64,000 bases of DNA from Aestuariivivens insulae (lineage in GTDB: Bacteria > Bacteroidota > Bacteroidia > Flavobacteriales > Flavobacteriaceae), in the NCBI RefSeq assembly GCF_022662195.1, contig NZ_JAKMCS010000003.1, positions 186,001 to 250,000 of the forward strand. Reading direction: 5' to 3'. The translations under genes were made by a program, and so were the position numbers. Of the stretch, positions 1 to 8,045 are shown in pieces. Numbering within the stretch: position 1 is the first letter of the stretch; each line of letters begins with the position of its first letter. Under the pieces are notes generated by a model, which did no database searches, had not been told where the DNA came from, and saw only the letters and a list, made by a program, of their open reading frames with translations.

Positions 1-12
1 TACAAAAAAAAG

Positions 13-645
13 TTGGCAATCTTCAAAAAAAATGTTAAAAAACAACGTGTGATAGTATATGTAGATGGTTTTAACCTGTATTTTGGCATGACATCTAAGT
101 ATAAGAAAATTAAATGGTTAGACTTACTTTCACTATCAAAAGAACTACTAAAACCTCACCAAGAATTAGTAGAGGTTAAGTACTTCACAGCAAGAATAAA
201 AAAGGATCCTCTAAAGCAAAAAAGACAATCAACCTATATAGATGCCTTAGAGGATTCTGGCGTAAAAATAATACCTGGGAAATATCTATCAAAACCTAAA
301 ATATGTTTTAATTGTGGGTCAAAATGGAAAAGCAACGAAGAAAAGATGACAGATGTTAATATTTCTGTTAGTTTGATTATTGATGCTATGAATAATAGGT
401 ACGATAAAGCAATTTTAATCTCTGGTGATAGTGATTTAGCCCCTCCAATTAAAGCTGTGCATGATAATTTTAATAACAAACATGTCATTGTATTTTTTCC
501 GCCTAATAGAGCAAATAAAGCTATTCAAAAAGTAGCAAGAAGTTCATTTGTATTGGGTAGAAAAAACTTATCAGATAATCAATTTAAGGAAAAAATAACA
601 CTTAAAAATGGTGTTGAAATTGAAATTCCAAATGAATGGAAATGA
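13..645 (+). CDS. NYN-domain (PIN-like) protein, LabA/DUF88 type
   Basis: Predicted member of the NYN/LabA family, whose PIN-like fold is associated with metal-dependent RNA cleavage or RNA binding. The first acidic residue is D18 in VYVDGFNLYFGM. D124 (LIIDAMNN) and D139/D141 (ISGDSDLAPPI) supply the expected acidic cluster. C98 and C101 in CFNCGSKW could be half of a metal knuckle. The frame is open to the left edge. The only start candidate inside the window is TTG at 13, because the first in-frame ATG already lies in the first motif, so the true start is this TTG or lies upstream of the window. A short basic peptide gene follows 13 bases after the stop. The fold call is fairly secure, but the substrate is unknown. 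Confidence 0.75.
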   Translation: MAIFKKNVKKQRVIVYVDGFNLYFGMTSKYKKIKWLDLLSLSKELLKPHQELVEVKYFTARIKKDPLKQKRQSTYIDALEDSGVKIIPGKYLSKPKICFNCGSKWKSNEEKMTDVNISVSLIIDAMNNRYDKAILISGDSDLAPPIKAVHDNFNNKHVIVFFPPNRANKAIQKVARSSFVLGRKNLSDNQFKEKITLKNGVEIEIPNEWK

Positions 646-646
646 T

Positions 647-654
647 TAACTTTG
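647..654 (+). promoter_or_regulatory. Candidate -7 element TAACTTTG
   Basis: TAACTTTG matches the Bacteroidota -7 consensus TAnnTTTG and begins one base after the upstream stop. A TTG at 620-622 lies 24 bases upstream, close to the spacing used for the -33 element. If used, transcription would begin almost at the ATG of the 36-residue peptide (659), giving a leaderless or nearly leaderless message. The match is short and could be chance. Confidence 0.35.
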
Positions 655-658
655 TACT

Positions 659-769
659 ATGAACAAAGAAAAAGGCAAAAAGCCAAAAGAAAAGCCTTTA
701 CACGTTAAGGGAACTTTGGACGACGTATTAAAGGTTTCCGTACCAAAGAAACCAAAGGACAAAAAATAG
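659..769 (+). CDS. Small basic protein, 36 residues, unknown function
   Basis: A 36-codon ATG frame that I do not assign to a named family. It encodes a Lys/Pro-rich N-terminus, a central segment HVKGTLDDVLKVSV that looks like a short strand plus helix, and a Lys/Pro-rich tail ending KPKDKK. The charged-tail, ordered-core, charged-tail layout looks like a real protein rather than noise, and small Bacteroidota proteins with a similar VKG..DVLKV core come to mind (recollection, not a search). It follows the NYN gene by 13 bases and is followed by a hairpin terminator about 120 bases downstream, so the two genes may form one unit. Confidence 0.6.
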   Translation: MNKEKGKKPKEKPLHVKGTLDDVLKVSVPKKPKDKK

Positions 770-888
770 TCCTACGCTCATTGACTGCAATAGTTTGGTC
801 AGGCTTTGGATAGCTAGCAAGAGCGCAACTGGGAATCGTTGAATTAGTAACGGTCAAAGGTGGGTCAAATGAATTGCGTACTTCTCAA

Positions 889-910
889 AAAAACGGACTT
901 TCCCGTTTTT
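889..910 (+). terminator. Hairpin terminator
   Basis: The arm AAAAACGG (889-896) pairs with CCGTTTTT (903-910) around a 6-base loop, and the second arm itself supplies the T-run. It probably ends transcription from the NYN gene and small peptide. It lies about 120 bases after the last stop codon, so the transcript would have a long 3' tail. Confidence 0.5.
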
Positions 911-980
911 ATAAAATCTCTTTATAATCTTGTGGTAAATTGTATATAGATGCCATACTAAGCATCAAAATATCCATTTC

Positions 981-1020
981 CAAACGACTACAAACATTTA
1001 CAAACGAATCTAAACAAGTA
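981..1020. repeat. Four tandem 10-bp AAAC units
   Basis: Four consecutive decamers read CAAACGACTA, CAAACATTTA, CAAACGAATC and TAAACAAGTA. The AAAC core recurs exactly every 10 bases and so sits on one face of the helix. The remaining positions vary. The array ends 115 bases before the ssb start codon. Possible readings are a cooperative protein-binding site or a phased bend; neither is shown. Confidence 0.55.
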
Positions 1021-1100
1021 ACACCCGAATAAGCCCGAAAAACCATTCCAAATTTGCACTGTCGATACATAAGAACTCGATAGTATCAATTGTTTAACGT

Positions 1101-1119
1101 TCCTGAAATAAATTCAGGA
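1101..1119. promoter_or_regulatory. Leader hairpin upstream of ssb
   Basis: TCCTGAA (1101-1107) and TTCAGGA (1113-1119) form a perfect 7-base-pair stem with a 5-base loop, 16 bases before the ssb ATG. No T-run follows on either strand, so it is not a typical terminator. It may be an mRNA leader structure or an operator. Confidence 0.4.
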
Positions 1120-1135
1120 TAAAAAAATTAAAATT

Positions 1136-1468
1136 ATGAACACGCTTAGAAACAAAGTACAGTTGATTGGTAGATTAGGGCAAGACCCAGAAATTATCAC
1201 TTTTGAAGATGGTGCTAAAATGGCACGGTTTAATTTGGCTACAGACGATAGCTACAAAGACAAAGAAGGCAACAAGGTAGAACGCACTTACTGGCACCAA
1301 GTTGTTGTTAAAGGTGGCTTAGTAAAGGTGGTTGAAAACTATATCACCAAAGGCAAAGAAATTGCCATCGAGGGAAAACTAGTCTCTCGCACTTATGATG
1401 ATAAGGATGGGAACAAACGTTACCTAACAGAAATTGCATGTCATGAGCTATTAATGCTTAGTAAATAA
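1136..1468 (+). CDS. ssb: Single-stranded DNA-binding protein, short form
   Basis: OB-fold SSB that coats single-stranded DNA in replication, repair or recombination. The N-terminus NTLRNKVQLIGRLGQDPEI, the central TYWHQVVVKG and the IEGKLVSRTY strand are typical of the family. At 110 residues it ends directly after the OB-fold with ELLMLSK. It lacks the flexible linker and acidic C-terminal tip through which housekeeping SSB recruits partner proteins. It is therefore probably an auxiliary SSB and not the main chromosomal copy. It is a single-gene unit with its own terminator just downstream, and the ATG at 1136 is the only sensible start. Confidence 0.93.
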   Translation: MNTLRNKVQLIGRLGQDPEIITFEDGAKMARFNLATDDSYKDKEGNKVERTYWHQVVVKGGLVKVVENYITKGKEIAIEGKLVSRTYDDKDGNKRYLTEIACHELLMLSK

Positions 1469-1488
1469 TATCTCCGGTATTTTTTTGT

Positions 1489-1520
1489 AAACGGGACTCG
1501 TGGTTACGGGTCCCGTTTTT
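1489..1520 (+). terminator. Terminator after ssb
   Basis: AAACGGGAC (1489-1497) pairs perfectly with GTCCCGTTT (1510-1518) around a 12-base loop and runs into TTTTT. This is a classical intrinsic terminator 20 bases after the ssb stop. Confidence 0.82.
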
Positions 1521-1591
1521 GATAATCTGTGCCCCGATAATTAATTTAACCGTTATTAATGTTATGCGCTAAAGCAGAATTCCGTCAAAGA

Positions 1592-1623
1592 AAAACACCT
1601 TTCGAATTTGAGAAAGGTGTTTT
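1592..1623 (-). terminator. Terminator of the amidohydrolase gene
   Basis: AAAACACCTTTC (1592-1603) and GAAAGGTGTTTT (1612-1623) form a perfect 12-base-pair stem with an 8-base loop. On the minus strand it lies 17 bases past the amidohydrolase stop and ends in a T-run. The A/T symmetry would also let it stop transcription arriving from the ssb side. Confidence 0.78.
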
Positions 1624-1640
1624 ATTTAATTTATCCGTTG

Positions 1641-2558
1641 CTAATCCTGGATGTCTAATTGAAGAAAATTTGCGGCATTGTTATATAGAATGTCTCTTTT
1701 TTGTTCCTCGGTCAAAAAGTCGGCTTCTTCAATGGCCTCAATGCCTTTTTCAATCATTTCGGGCCAACGCATTTGATCTGAACCAAACATCAACCTTTTT
1801 CCAAGACCTGCATTTACAAGTGCTTTAAGGTGATTGTAAAAAGCTGGTCGGGGAATCACCCAGGTAATAGTCGATACATCTCCATAGAGTTGTGGATATT
1901 GGTACATCATGGCAATCATTTCATTTAGATAGGGATATCCCGAATTCTCCACAAAAAGCCTAAGTTTAGGATGGCGCACCAAGACGTCTTCCAACAGCAA
2001 TGGACTTCCTAAAGCAGATCGGAAACTAGGCAAATAGGGTCCAATTCCCGCAGTATGTATAAGAGTGGGTAAGTTATATTCTTCGGCCAAAGCGAAATAA
2101 GGCTCAAGTTTTGGGTCGTTGGGAGCAGTGCCCGTAAGTTGTGTGGCAATCTCTCCCATACCTGTAAAAAACCCCTCTTCATATTTCTGCCTAAGATCTT
2201 CTGCTTTGGGTTGCCCAGCCATCAAGATAAAGGGTGAAGCAATAAAACGATCTGGAGCTGCTTCAACCCACTTTGCAACAATAGCAGGATCGAGCCCACT
2301 TAAATGGGCTTTTACAATATTGTAACGGTCCATTATCTCCAGGGTTCTTTTTAATGTTTCCTCATGATTGGCCGTAGCATGACCTACTCCCTCGCAGGGA
2401 TCTGGCCTACAGAGAGACGGTTCTCCTCCATGATATTCGTGCGGAGGAAGGTCGGCATGCAAATGCATGTCTATTATGGGTGGTCGCTCCTGACTAAATG
2501 AAGGCAAGGACAACTGACCCATAAGCAAGTACAATGAAAAAATTACAAGTGCTTTCAT
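1641..2558 (-). CDS. Exported amidohydrolase (Amidohydro_2 / TIM-barrel metal hydrolase)
   Basis: A 305-residue protein with an N-terminal signal peptide (hydrophobic KALVIFSLYLLMGQLSLPS, cleavage near FSQ) followed by a metal-dependent TIM-barrel hydrolase. The HxH metal motif is in DMHLHAD right after the signal. A second His lies in LIHTAG, and the metal-binding Asp near the C-terminus is in MFGSDQMRW. This set fits the Amidohydro_2 group, which includes decarboxylases and lactone hydrolases. The substrate cannot be read from the sequence. The product should be periplasmic. It is a single-gene unit between a terminator and a 489-base spacer. Confidence 0.85.
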   Translation of the reverse strand: MKALVIFSLYLLMGQLSLPSFSQERPPIIDMHLHADLPPHEYHGGEPSLCRPDPCEGVGHATANHEETLKRTLEIMDRYNIVKAHLSGLDPAIVAKWVEAAPDRFIASPFILMAGQPKAEDLRQKYEEGFFTGMGEIATQLTGTAPNDPKLEPYFALAEEYNLPTLIHTAGIGPYLPSFRSALGSPLLLEDVLVRHPKLRLFVENSGYPYLNEMIAMMYQYPQLYGDVSTITWVIPRPAFYNHLKALVNAGLGKRLMFGSDQMRWPEMIEKGIEAIEEADFLTEEQKRDILYNNAANFLQLDIQD

Positions 2559-3047
2559 ATTAGTTGATTTTATAAGGGCTAATTGTCATGGATGTTAAGG
2601 ACAGGCAAGAAGTATAACAACGGTTGCGTTTGGCCCTATAAATTTACAAATTACTTGACAAACCTTCAAATAACCAATCTACATTATCATACTGATATAG
2701 AGAGTAATGAGCTGTAAAAACTATAGCTATTTAACGTGAGTTTCTATGTTATTAATGATAGGAAAGAATCTACGGAAATGTCTAAAAGCCTAAAAGGTTG
2801 AAGGCACAAGATAAATCACTTTTCAGAAAACCTCTTAACCTAAGTTCGTTTAAAAATAGTTAAGCTAAATTGAATATAAGCATTAGGAAACCAGTTGTTT
2901 GTCATTTAGAAAGAGCGAAGCATGAGCGACGAGAAATCTCATCAAGATGGGATTCCTCCCCATATCTCGTTCGGAATGACAGATTGCATCGCAGAATCAT
3001 CTTAACTGACTTAAAATCAATTAAATAAAATCGAACTCAAGTTTTTA
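2559..3047. other. Intergenic region with palindromic repeat
   Basis: No coding frame is visible in this 489-base gap between two minus-strand genes. It should hold the amidohydrolase promoter at its left end and the 3' end of the nadA-nadB message at its right. The only structured part is the imperfect palindrome at 2901-2980. Confidence 0.6.
2901..2980. repeat. Flavobacterial-type intergenic palindrome
   Basis: An 80-base imperfect palindrome that begins GTCATTTAGAAAGAG and ends CTCGTTCGGAATGAC (12 of 15 end positions pair). An inner hairpin is formed by AATCTCATC and GATGGGATT (8 of 9). The GTCATT...GAGAAATCTC...GGAATGAC layout resembles dispersed intergenic palindromes I recall from flavobacterial genomes. 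No protein is encoded. Confidence 0.6.
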
Positions 3048-4601
3048 TTATTTTACGTTATCCAGATTATAATAGCCGCCCTTATTTTCGGTTCTCTGCA
3101 ACGACTGATTGATAATTAAATGCGCTACGTTAACCATATTTCGTAATTCGCAAAGTGAAGTGGTAATCTTGGAAGCTTTATATAAATCTTCGACCTCGTT
3201 ATAAATTAAATCGAGGTGCTTTATGGCTTTGGTTAAACGGCTATTGCTACGTACTATACCTACATAGTTTCGCATTAAGGCTTGCAACTGCCTTAGGTTA
3301 TGCTGTATTAACACATGTTCCTTGGCTATGGTCGTTCCTTCATCGCTCCAATCGGGAATAGCAACCTCAACATCCTGAAGTTCATGGGTACTGTGATATT
3401 TAAAAATATTATGGGCATAGACCAAGGCTTCCAGCAATGAGTTTGAAGCCAGTCTGTTGGCGCCATGCAAGCCTGTTCGCGTACATTCACCACAGGCAAA
3501 CAAATTGGGCACCGAGGTTTTCCCTGCTTTATCTACCACAATACCACCACACAAATAATGCGATGCCGGCACCACGGGAATCCAATCTTCTTCAATATTT
3601 ATATGGTTCGCCTTGCATTTATCATAAATATTGGGGAAATGGATTTTGAACCTTTCAATATCCAAATGGGTACAGTCTAAAAACACATGGGTCTCACCTG
3701 TTTTTTTCAGCTCGTTATCAATGCTTTGCGACACAATATCGCGGGAGGCCAATTCGGCACGCGCATCGTAATCCAACATAAACCGCTTGCCTGATTTATT
3801 TCGTAAGTAGGCACCAAAGCCCCTAACAGCTTCCGATATTAAAAACGACGATTCGCCTTCTACTTCATATAAGGCCGTAGGATGAAATTGCACAAACTCC
3901 ATATCCTTAATCAGGGCCTTGGCTCGATATGCCATCGCAATACCATCACCAGTGGCAATAACCGGATTGGTAGTATGGCCATACACACGACCTATACCGC
4001 CCGACGCCAATAATGTGCTTTTAGAAGTTATGGTGAAAATGCTATTGTCTTCCTGGTCGAAAACATAGGCTCCATAACAGGCATCTGCTTTGGGCTTTTG
4101 GCCTTTAATATGATGGTTTGTAATTAAATCGATAGCAAAATGATGCGGCAAAAGGGTAATATTATCCAACTGATGGGCTCTTGCCAACAAGGCCCGCTCT
4201 ATTTCTGCCCCGGTAATATCTTTGTGGTGCACCACGCGGTATTCGGAATGCCCGCCTTCTTTACCCAAATCCAGGTTACCACTTTTATCGACATCAAAAT
4301 TGGCTCCCCACGCGACAAGCTCCTTAAACCGTTGTGGTCCTTCTTTAATGACCATTTCAACCACGGCTTCATCGCACAGGCCATCTCCAGCAATTAGGGT
4401 GTCTTCAATATGCTTTTTAAAGGAGTCCTTTTCATCGTCTAAAACCACGGCAACACCGCCTTGGGCATACTTGGTATTAGACTCTTCTTCGCTGGATTTA
4501 GTAACAACGGTTACCTGTCTATTAGGAAATTTCTCGGCTATTTTTACCGAAAACGTTAAGCCCGCTATACCGGAACCAATTACTAAATAGTCTGTAGTCA
4601 T
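3048..4601 (-). CDS. nadB: L-aspartate oxidase
   Basis: Flavoenzyme that oxidises L-aspartate to iminoaspartate, the first step of de novo NAD synthesis. The product is passed to NadA. The N-terminal FAD-binding motif is VIGSGIAGLTFS. SNTKYAQGGVAVV and the GHSEYRVVHHKDITGAEIE region are typical of the succinate dehydrogenase/aspartate oxidase flavoprotein family, as are SHYLCGGIVVD and the FACGECTRTGLHGANRLASN signature. The length of 517 residues is normal. It lies 5 bases downstream of nadA in a two-gene operon. Cytosolic. Confidence 0.96.
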   Translation of the reverse strand: MTTDYLVIGSGIAGLTFSVKIAEKFPNRQVTVVTKSSEEESNTKYAQGGVAVVLDDEKDSFKKHIEDTLIAGDGLCDEAVVEMVIKEGPQRFKELVAWGANFDVDKSGNLDLGKEGGHSEYRVVHHKDITGAEIERALLARAHQLDNITLLPHHFAIDLITNHHIKGQKPKADACYGAYVFDQEDNSIFTITSKSTLLASGGIGRVYGHTTNPVIATGDGIAMAYRAKALIKDMEFVQFHPTALYEVEGESSFLISEAVRGFGAYLRNKSGKRFMLDYDARAELASRDIVSQSIDNELKKTGETHVFLDCTHLDIERFKIHFPNIYDKCKANHINIEEDWIPVVPASHYLCGGIVVDKAGKTSVPNLFACGECTRTGLHGANRLASNSLLEALVYAHNIFKYHSTHELQDVEVAIPDWSDEGTTIAKEHVLIQHNLRQLQALMRNYVGIVRSNSRLTKAIKHLDLIYNEVEDLYKASKITTSLCELRNMVNVAHLIINQSLQRTENKGGYYNLDNVK

Positions 4602-4606
4602 TATAA

Positions 4607-5554
4607 TTATTTAGACAGCTCTAACATACGCTCAATAGGGAGTAAAGCACGATCTATTATGGCTTTATCTACTTCTATTTGCGGCGATTCGTTTAACAAA
4701 CAATCGTAGAGCTTTTGCATGGTATTCATTTTCATGAAATGGCACTCACTACAGGCACAGGTATTATCTTCTTTTGCTGGCGCAGGGATCAATTCTGTAT
4801 TTGGCATTTCTTCTTGCATTTTGTGCAAAATACCTGCCTCTGTAGCCACAATAAATTTTTGGTCTTGGTGCTGCTTCACATAATTGATCATACCGGATGT
4901 AGAGCCAATATAAGTGGCCGTATTCAATATATGGTCTTCCGACTCTGGATGTGCTATAATTTTATAATCTGGGTGTTTTTTATGAAGTTCAATTAACTTA
5001 TCCATTGAAAATGCTTCATGTACGATACAGCTACCATCCCAAAGCAACATGTCGCGTCCTGTTTCTTTGATAATATACGCCCCCAAGTTTTTGTCCGGGG
5101 CAAAAATCATAGGAGTCTCTTTAGGTATGGACTGTACAATTTTTAAAGCATTTGAGGATGTACATACAATATCACTCAACGCCTTGATTTCTGCAGAACA
5201 GTTCACATAAGTAATCACCACATGGTTAGGGTGTGCTTCCGTAAATTGTTTAAAAGCCTCTGGCGGACAAGAATCTGCCAAAGAACAGCCCGCATTTAGA
5301 TCGGGCAATACTACGGTTTTGTTTGGGTTTAATATTTTGGCAGTCTCGGCCATAAAATGCACCCCTGCAAATACAATAATATCGGCATCTGTCTCGGCGG
5401 CTTTTTGCGACAAGCCTAAACTGTCTCCTACATAATCGGCAATATCCTGTATTTCTGGCACTTGATAATAATGTGCCAAAATCACGGCGTTCTTTTCTTC
5501 TTTTAGGCGTTGTATCTCTTTTACTAAATCCATAGCTATCTCTTCAGAATACAT
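4607..5554 (-). CDS. nadA: Quinolinate synthase
   Basis: [4Fe-4S] enzyme that condenses iminoaspartate with dihydroxyacetone phosphate to quinolinate. Visible family motifs are [20 protein letters not shown], a Cys in the [11 protein letters not shown] segment, [20 protein letters not shown], and near the C-terminus the [12 protein letters not shown] segment that supplies the last cluster ligand. The 315 residues match the family. I kept the ATG at 5554; an ATG at 5533 ([10 protein letters not shown]) is an alternative start that would remove only seven residues. It is the first gene of nadA-nadB and is divergent from an Rrf2-type regulator gene. Confidence 0.96.
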   Translation of the reverse strand: MYSEEIAMDLVKEIQRLKEEKNAVILAHYYQVPEIQDIADYVGDSLGLSQKAAETDADIIVFAGVHFMAETAKILNPNKTVVLPDLNAGCSLADSCPPEAFKQFTEAHPNHVVITYVNCSAEIKALSDIVCTSSNALKIVQSIPKETPMIFAPDKNLGAYIIKETGRDMLLWDGSCIVHEAFSMDKLIELHKKHPDYKIIAHPESEDHILNTATYIGSTSGMINYVKQHQDQKFIVATEAGILHKMQEEMPNTELIPAPAKEDNTCACSECHFMKMNTMQKLYDCLLNESPQIEVDKAIIDRALLPIERMLELSK

Positions 5555-5640
5555 GTCAATACACTTGACTTCCAGTAATCAATATTTTTTTGCAAATATC
5601 TTAATTATTTTTTAATGGTTAATGAAACCTCTTTTTTTAT

Positions 5641-5648
5641 TATGTTTG
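5641..5648 (+). promoter_or_regulatory. Candidate -7 element TATGTTTG
   Basis: TATGTTTG fits TAnnTTTG and lies 15 bases before the Rrf2-family start codon, so the predicted leader would be very short. No clear -33 TTG was found at the right distance. Confidence 0.35.
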
Positions 5649-5663
5649 AATTAAATACCGACC

Positions 5664-6137
5664 ATGTTATCTATTGCTTGTAAAAATGCCATTCGTTCTG
5701 TTTTATATTTAGCCCTTAAGAGCAACGGAGAGAATAAAGTAGGTGCAAAATCAATTGCAAACGCATTGGATATACCACAACCTTTCCTCTCTAAATTATT
5801 GCAACAGCTGGCTAAAAACAACTTGGTATCATCAACCAAAGGCCCTAATGGTGGATTTTATTTATCTGAAAAAAATAAAGAAAATACCATTTGGGATATC
5901 ATTATAAGTATCGATGGCGGAAATAAATTTGATGAGTGCTTTTTGGGTTTATCGGTTTGTGACGATAAAAACCCCTGCCCAGTTCATGCTATTGTAGCTC
6001 CTTTTAAGGTTTATATTACTGAAAACTTTAGAGGTAAAACAATTCTCGAATACAGCAATGAAATAAAAAAAACAGGGAAACTTATCTCCTTAAAAGATTT
6101 TAATCCTTTAGGAGATAAGATTAACAAGAGCTCATAA
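5664..6137 (+). CDS. Rrf2-family transcriptional regulator
   Basis: A 157-residue winged-helix regulator of the Rrf2 family. The N-terminal MLSIACKNAIRSVLYLAL and the recognition-helix stretch IPQPFLSKLLQQLAKNNLV, followed by the wing GPNGGFYLS, are characteristic. Three cysteines (C92, C99, C105) are spaced as in members that bind a [2Fe-2S] or [4Fe-4S] cluster, so it may sense Fe-S, redox or NO status (inference). It is divergent from nadA, whose product is an Fe-S enzyme, and convergent with nrdD, an oxygen-sensitive enzyme; both are plausible targets. The ATG at 5664 gives the normal N-terminus. Confidence 0.9.
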   Translation: MLSIACKNAIRSVLYLALKSNGENKVGAKSIANALDIPQPFLSKLLQQLAKNNLVSSTKGPNGGFYLSEKNKENTIWDIIISIDGGNKFDECFLGLSVCDDKNPCPVHAIVAPFKVYITENFRGKTILEYSNEIKKTGKLISLKDFNPLGDKINKSS

Positions 6138-6175
6138 ACAGTTATACAACTAATGGTTTTCTAAAAGGCTTTATA

Positions 6176-8041
6176 TTATAATTGCGTACTGTGAACACCA
6201 GTATTTTCTGATTTTGTTTTTTTTGATAACGCATCCACTCTGTTTTTTGATAAGTGTTGTCCCGGCTTTTCAAAATGATAGTGTCTTAAATCGTGTTCTT
6301 TTTGCCTTCCCGAACTAAAACTGGATACACGTTTAAGATATCCTATTACCCGAGTGGCATGGTCTACATCTTCTGAACCACATGCATTACAGTTATTTTT
6401 GGTTTGTTTCTCGATATGTTCACAAGTATTACAAACGGTGATTCTAATATTAAAACAAAAATAATTACACCCAGATGTTGCCGTAGCGTGAATTAACTTA
6501 ACAAAACCTTCTTTATTTGGTGCTTCTTCTAAATTAAGGTGCAAAGCAGAGCCTCCATCAAGATATTTAATAAGTTCTTTGCCGTGTAAAATTATTTTAT
6601 CTAAAGTATTGGTTTGCTGATCTTCAACTTTGTAGAAATAAGAATTGTAACAGTCTCGTGGCACAAAATACCCATCTTCCTTATCCCACTTTGCATTTTT
6701 AACTCCTAAGTTTTCGGCTGGAACAAATTCGGTATTAAACATATAACCATATTGTTTTTTAGCGCGTTTATTTTCATCATAAATTGCTTTCAAATGCTTA
6801 TTTATAAACTTTTTGTAAACCTTGTTGTTCCCTGGGCTTATCCCTTGGCTTTCTGCTGCCTCTACCATCCCGTTTATACCAATGGTTAAAAACTGTTTAT
6901 CTAAAGAAATAAACCCAGCCTTATATACTGGCAATAATCCTGCGGTTTCATATTCTTCAATTAAAGATCTATAGGCTACTTGGTATTTATGTACTTTTTT
7001 TACCTCTTGAACAATATCCTTTCCTTGTTGCACCAACCTGTTCATATTTAAGGTTATTACATTAATGGATCCTGTGGCCACACCTCCTGCACCTAATGAA
7101 TAACTAAAAGTATTGTCGCTGATTTCATTTCTAAGTCTACAACACGATGCTAAGCTATCGGCGTTTTCAGATTGATATATAAAAAATGAATTGCCTTCAC
7201 TTAATTCTTGGGCACACATATTAGTAAATTCTGTATCAACAGGTTGCCCCTCATTTATTAGCATGGCCGCAGTCACCACAGGAAATGTTAGTATGGCTTT
7301 GGTTCGTTCTTGGTTAAACCATTTCATGAAAAAGGCTTGTAATGCTTTTACCCTATGCCATTGTGGTCTAGTCATATCGGGAAACACAAAATCACCAAAC
7401 ATACTATTAAAATACGGTTCATCGTAAATCGAAATATTCCAAAAAACAGACTGATAACCTCGTGCGGCGGCAGGTTGGTTTATAGCATAAACCACATGCT
7501 GTAAATGGTTGGCAATTAACTTTTGGTTAGTTTTCAAATAATCGTCACCATAATCTTTTGAGGCGAAATAATCGAAATACATTAAAAACTCAACTGTTGC
7601 CAAGGCACCGGCAAATTGCGAACTTATAGCAAAAACAAGGTTTACAAATTCTCCGCAGAAACTCTCCAAATGCTGTGGTGCCCTACTTTCTCCTCCTAAT
7701 TTGGTCAAACCATCGAATAAAAACGGATACATACTAATGGATACACAATAGGGCTTTAGTGACGTTTCATCGTGCACATAAATTTCATGTGCCTCAATTT
7801 GTCGGGTGTATTCATGAGCTAATGCCTCACCAAAAAGCGCTTTTATTTTGCGCTTAACCAATGCTCTATTAACCTGTATATTAATATCCTTATTAAGTTC
7901 TGCTTCCATTGTTGCTATGTTTTTAGATACTACATTGGCATTTGCATCTACTTTAGAACCATCTGCAGCATTTTGGGAAGCAATATACTGGTCAATAAAA
8001 TTAATTTTCTTGGTAACTTGTTCGTTTGTTAATCGAATCAT
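6176..8041 (-). CDS. nrdD: Anaerobic (class III) ribonucleoside-triphosphate reductase
   Basis: Glycyl-radical enzyme that reduces NTPs to dNTPs without oxygen. The catalytic Cys pair lies at C300-C301 (SLASCCRLRNE). The zinc-binding C..C pairs VCNTC and NCNAC precede the radical site RVIGYL, with Gly at about residue 567. The protein is 621 residues. Its N-terminus leads directly into the catalytic domain without a recognisable ATP-cone, so the usual dATP/ATP overall-activity switch seems absent. The tail after the radical loop (54 residues) is somewhat long. nrdG follows 4 bases downstream in the same operon order as in other bacteria if read from nrdG: the message is nrdG then nrdD. Confidence 0.95.
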   Translation of the reverse strand: MIRLTNEQVTKKINFIDQYIASQNAADGSKVDANANVVSKNIATMEAELNKDINIQVNRALVKRKIKALFGEALAHEYTRQIEAHEIYVHDETSLKPYCVSISMYPFLFDGLTKLGGESRAPQHLESFCGEFVNLVFAISSQFAGALATVEFLMYFDYFASKDYGDDYLKTNQKLIANHLQHVVYAINQPAAARGYQSVFWNISIYDEPYFNSMFGDFVFPDMTRPQWHRVKALQAFFMKWFNQERTKAILTFPVVTAAMLINEGQPVDTEFTNMCAQELSEGNSFFIYQSENADSLASCCRLRNEISDNTFSYSLGAGGVATGSINVITLNMNRLVQQGKDIVQEVKKVHKYQVAYRSLIEEYETAGLLPVYKAGFISLDKQFLTIGINGMVEAAESQGISPGNNKVYKKFINKHLKAIYDENKRAKKQYGYMFNTEFVPAENLGVKNAKWDKEDGYFVPRDCYNSYFYKVEDQQTNTLDKIILHGKELIKYLDGGSALHLNLEEAPNKEGFVKLIHATATSGCNYFCFNIRITVCNTCEHIEKQTKNNCNACGSEDVDHATRVIGYLKRVSSFSSGRQKEHDLRHYHFEKPGQHLSKNRVDALSKKTKSENTGVHSTQL

Positions 8042-8045
8042 AAGG

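Larger units (their letters stand above)
770..1135. other. Intergenic region with decamer array and ssb leader
   Basis: No open frame here looks coding. From left to right it holds about 110 bases without obvious structure, a hairpin followed by T residues (889-910), four tandem AAAC decamers (981-1020) and a perfect 7-base-pair hairpin (1101-1119) in the leader of ssb. No TAnnTTTG box was found close to the ssb start. Confidence 0.6.

Noticed and set aside
1559-1828. An 89-codon plus-strand frame overlapping the amidohydrolase gene end.
   Set aside because: It is antisense to a clear gene and its start includes the terminator stem, so it is a shadow frame.
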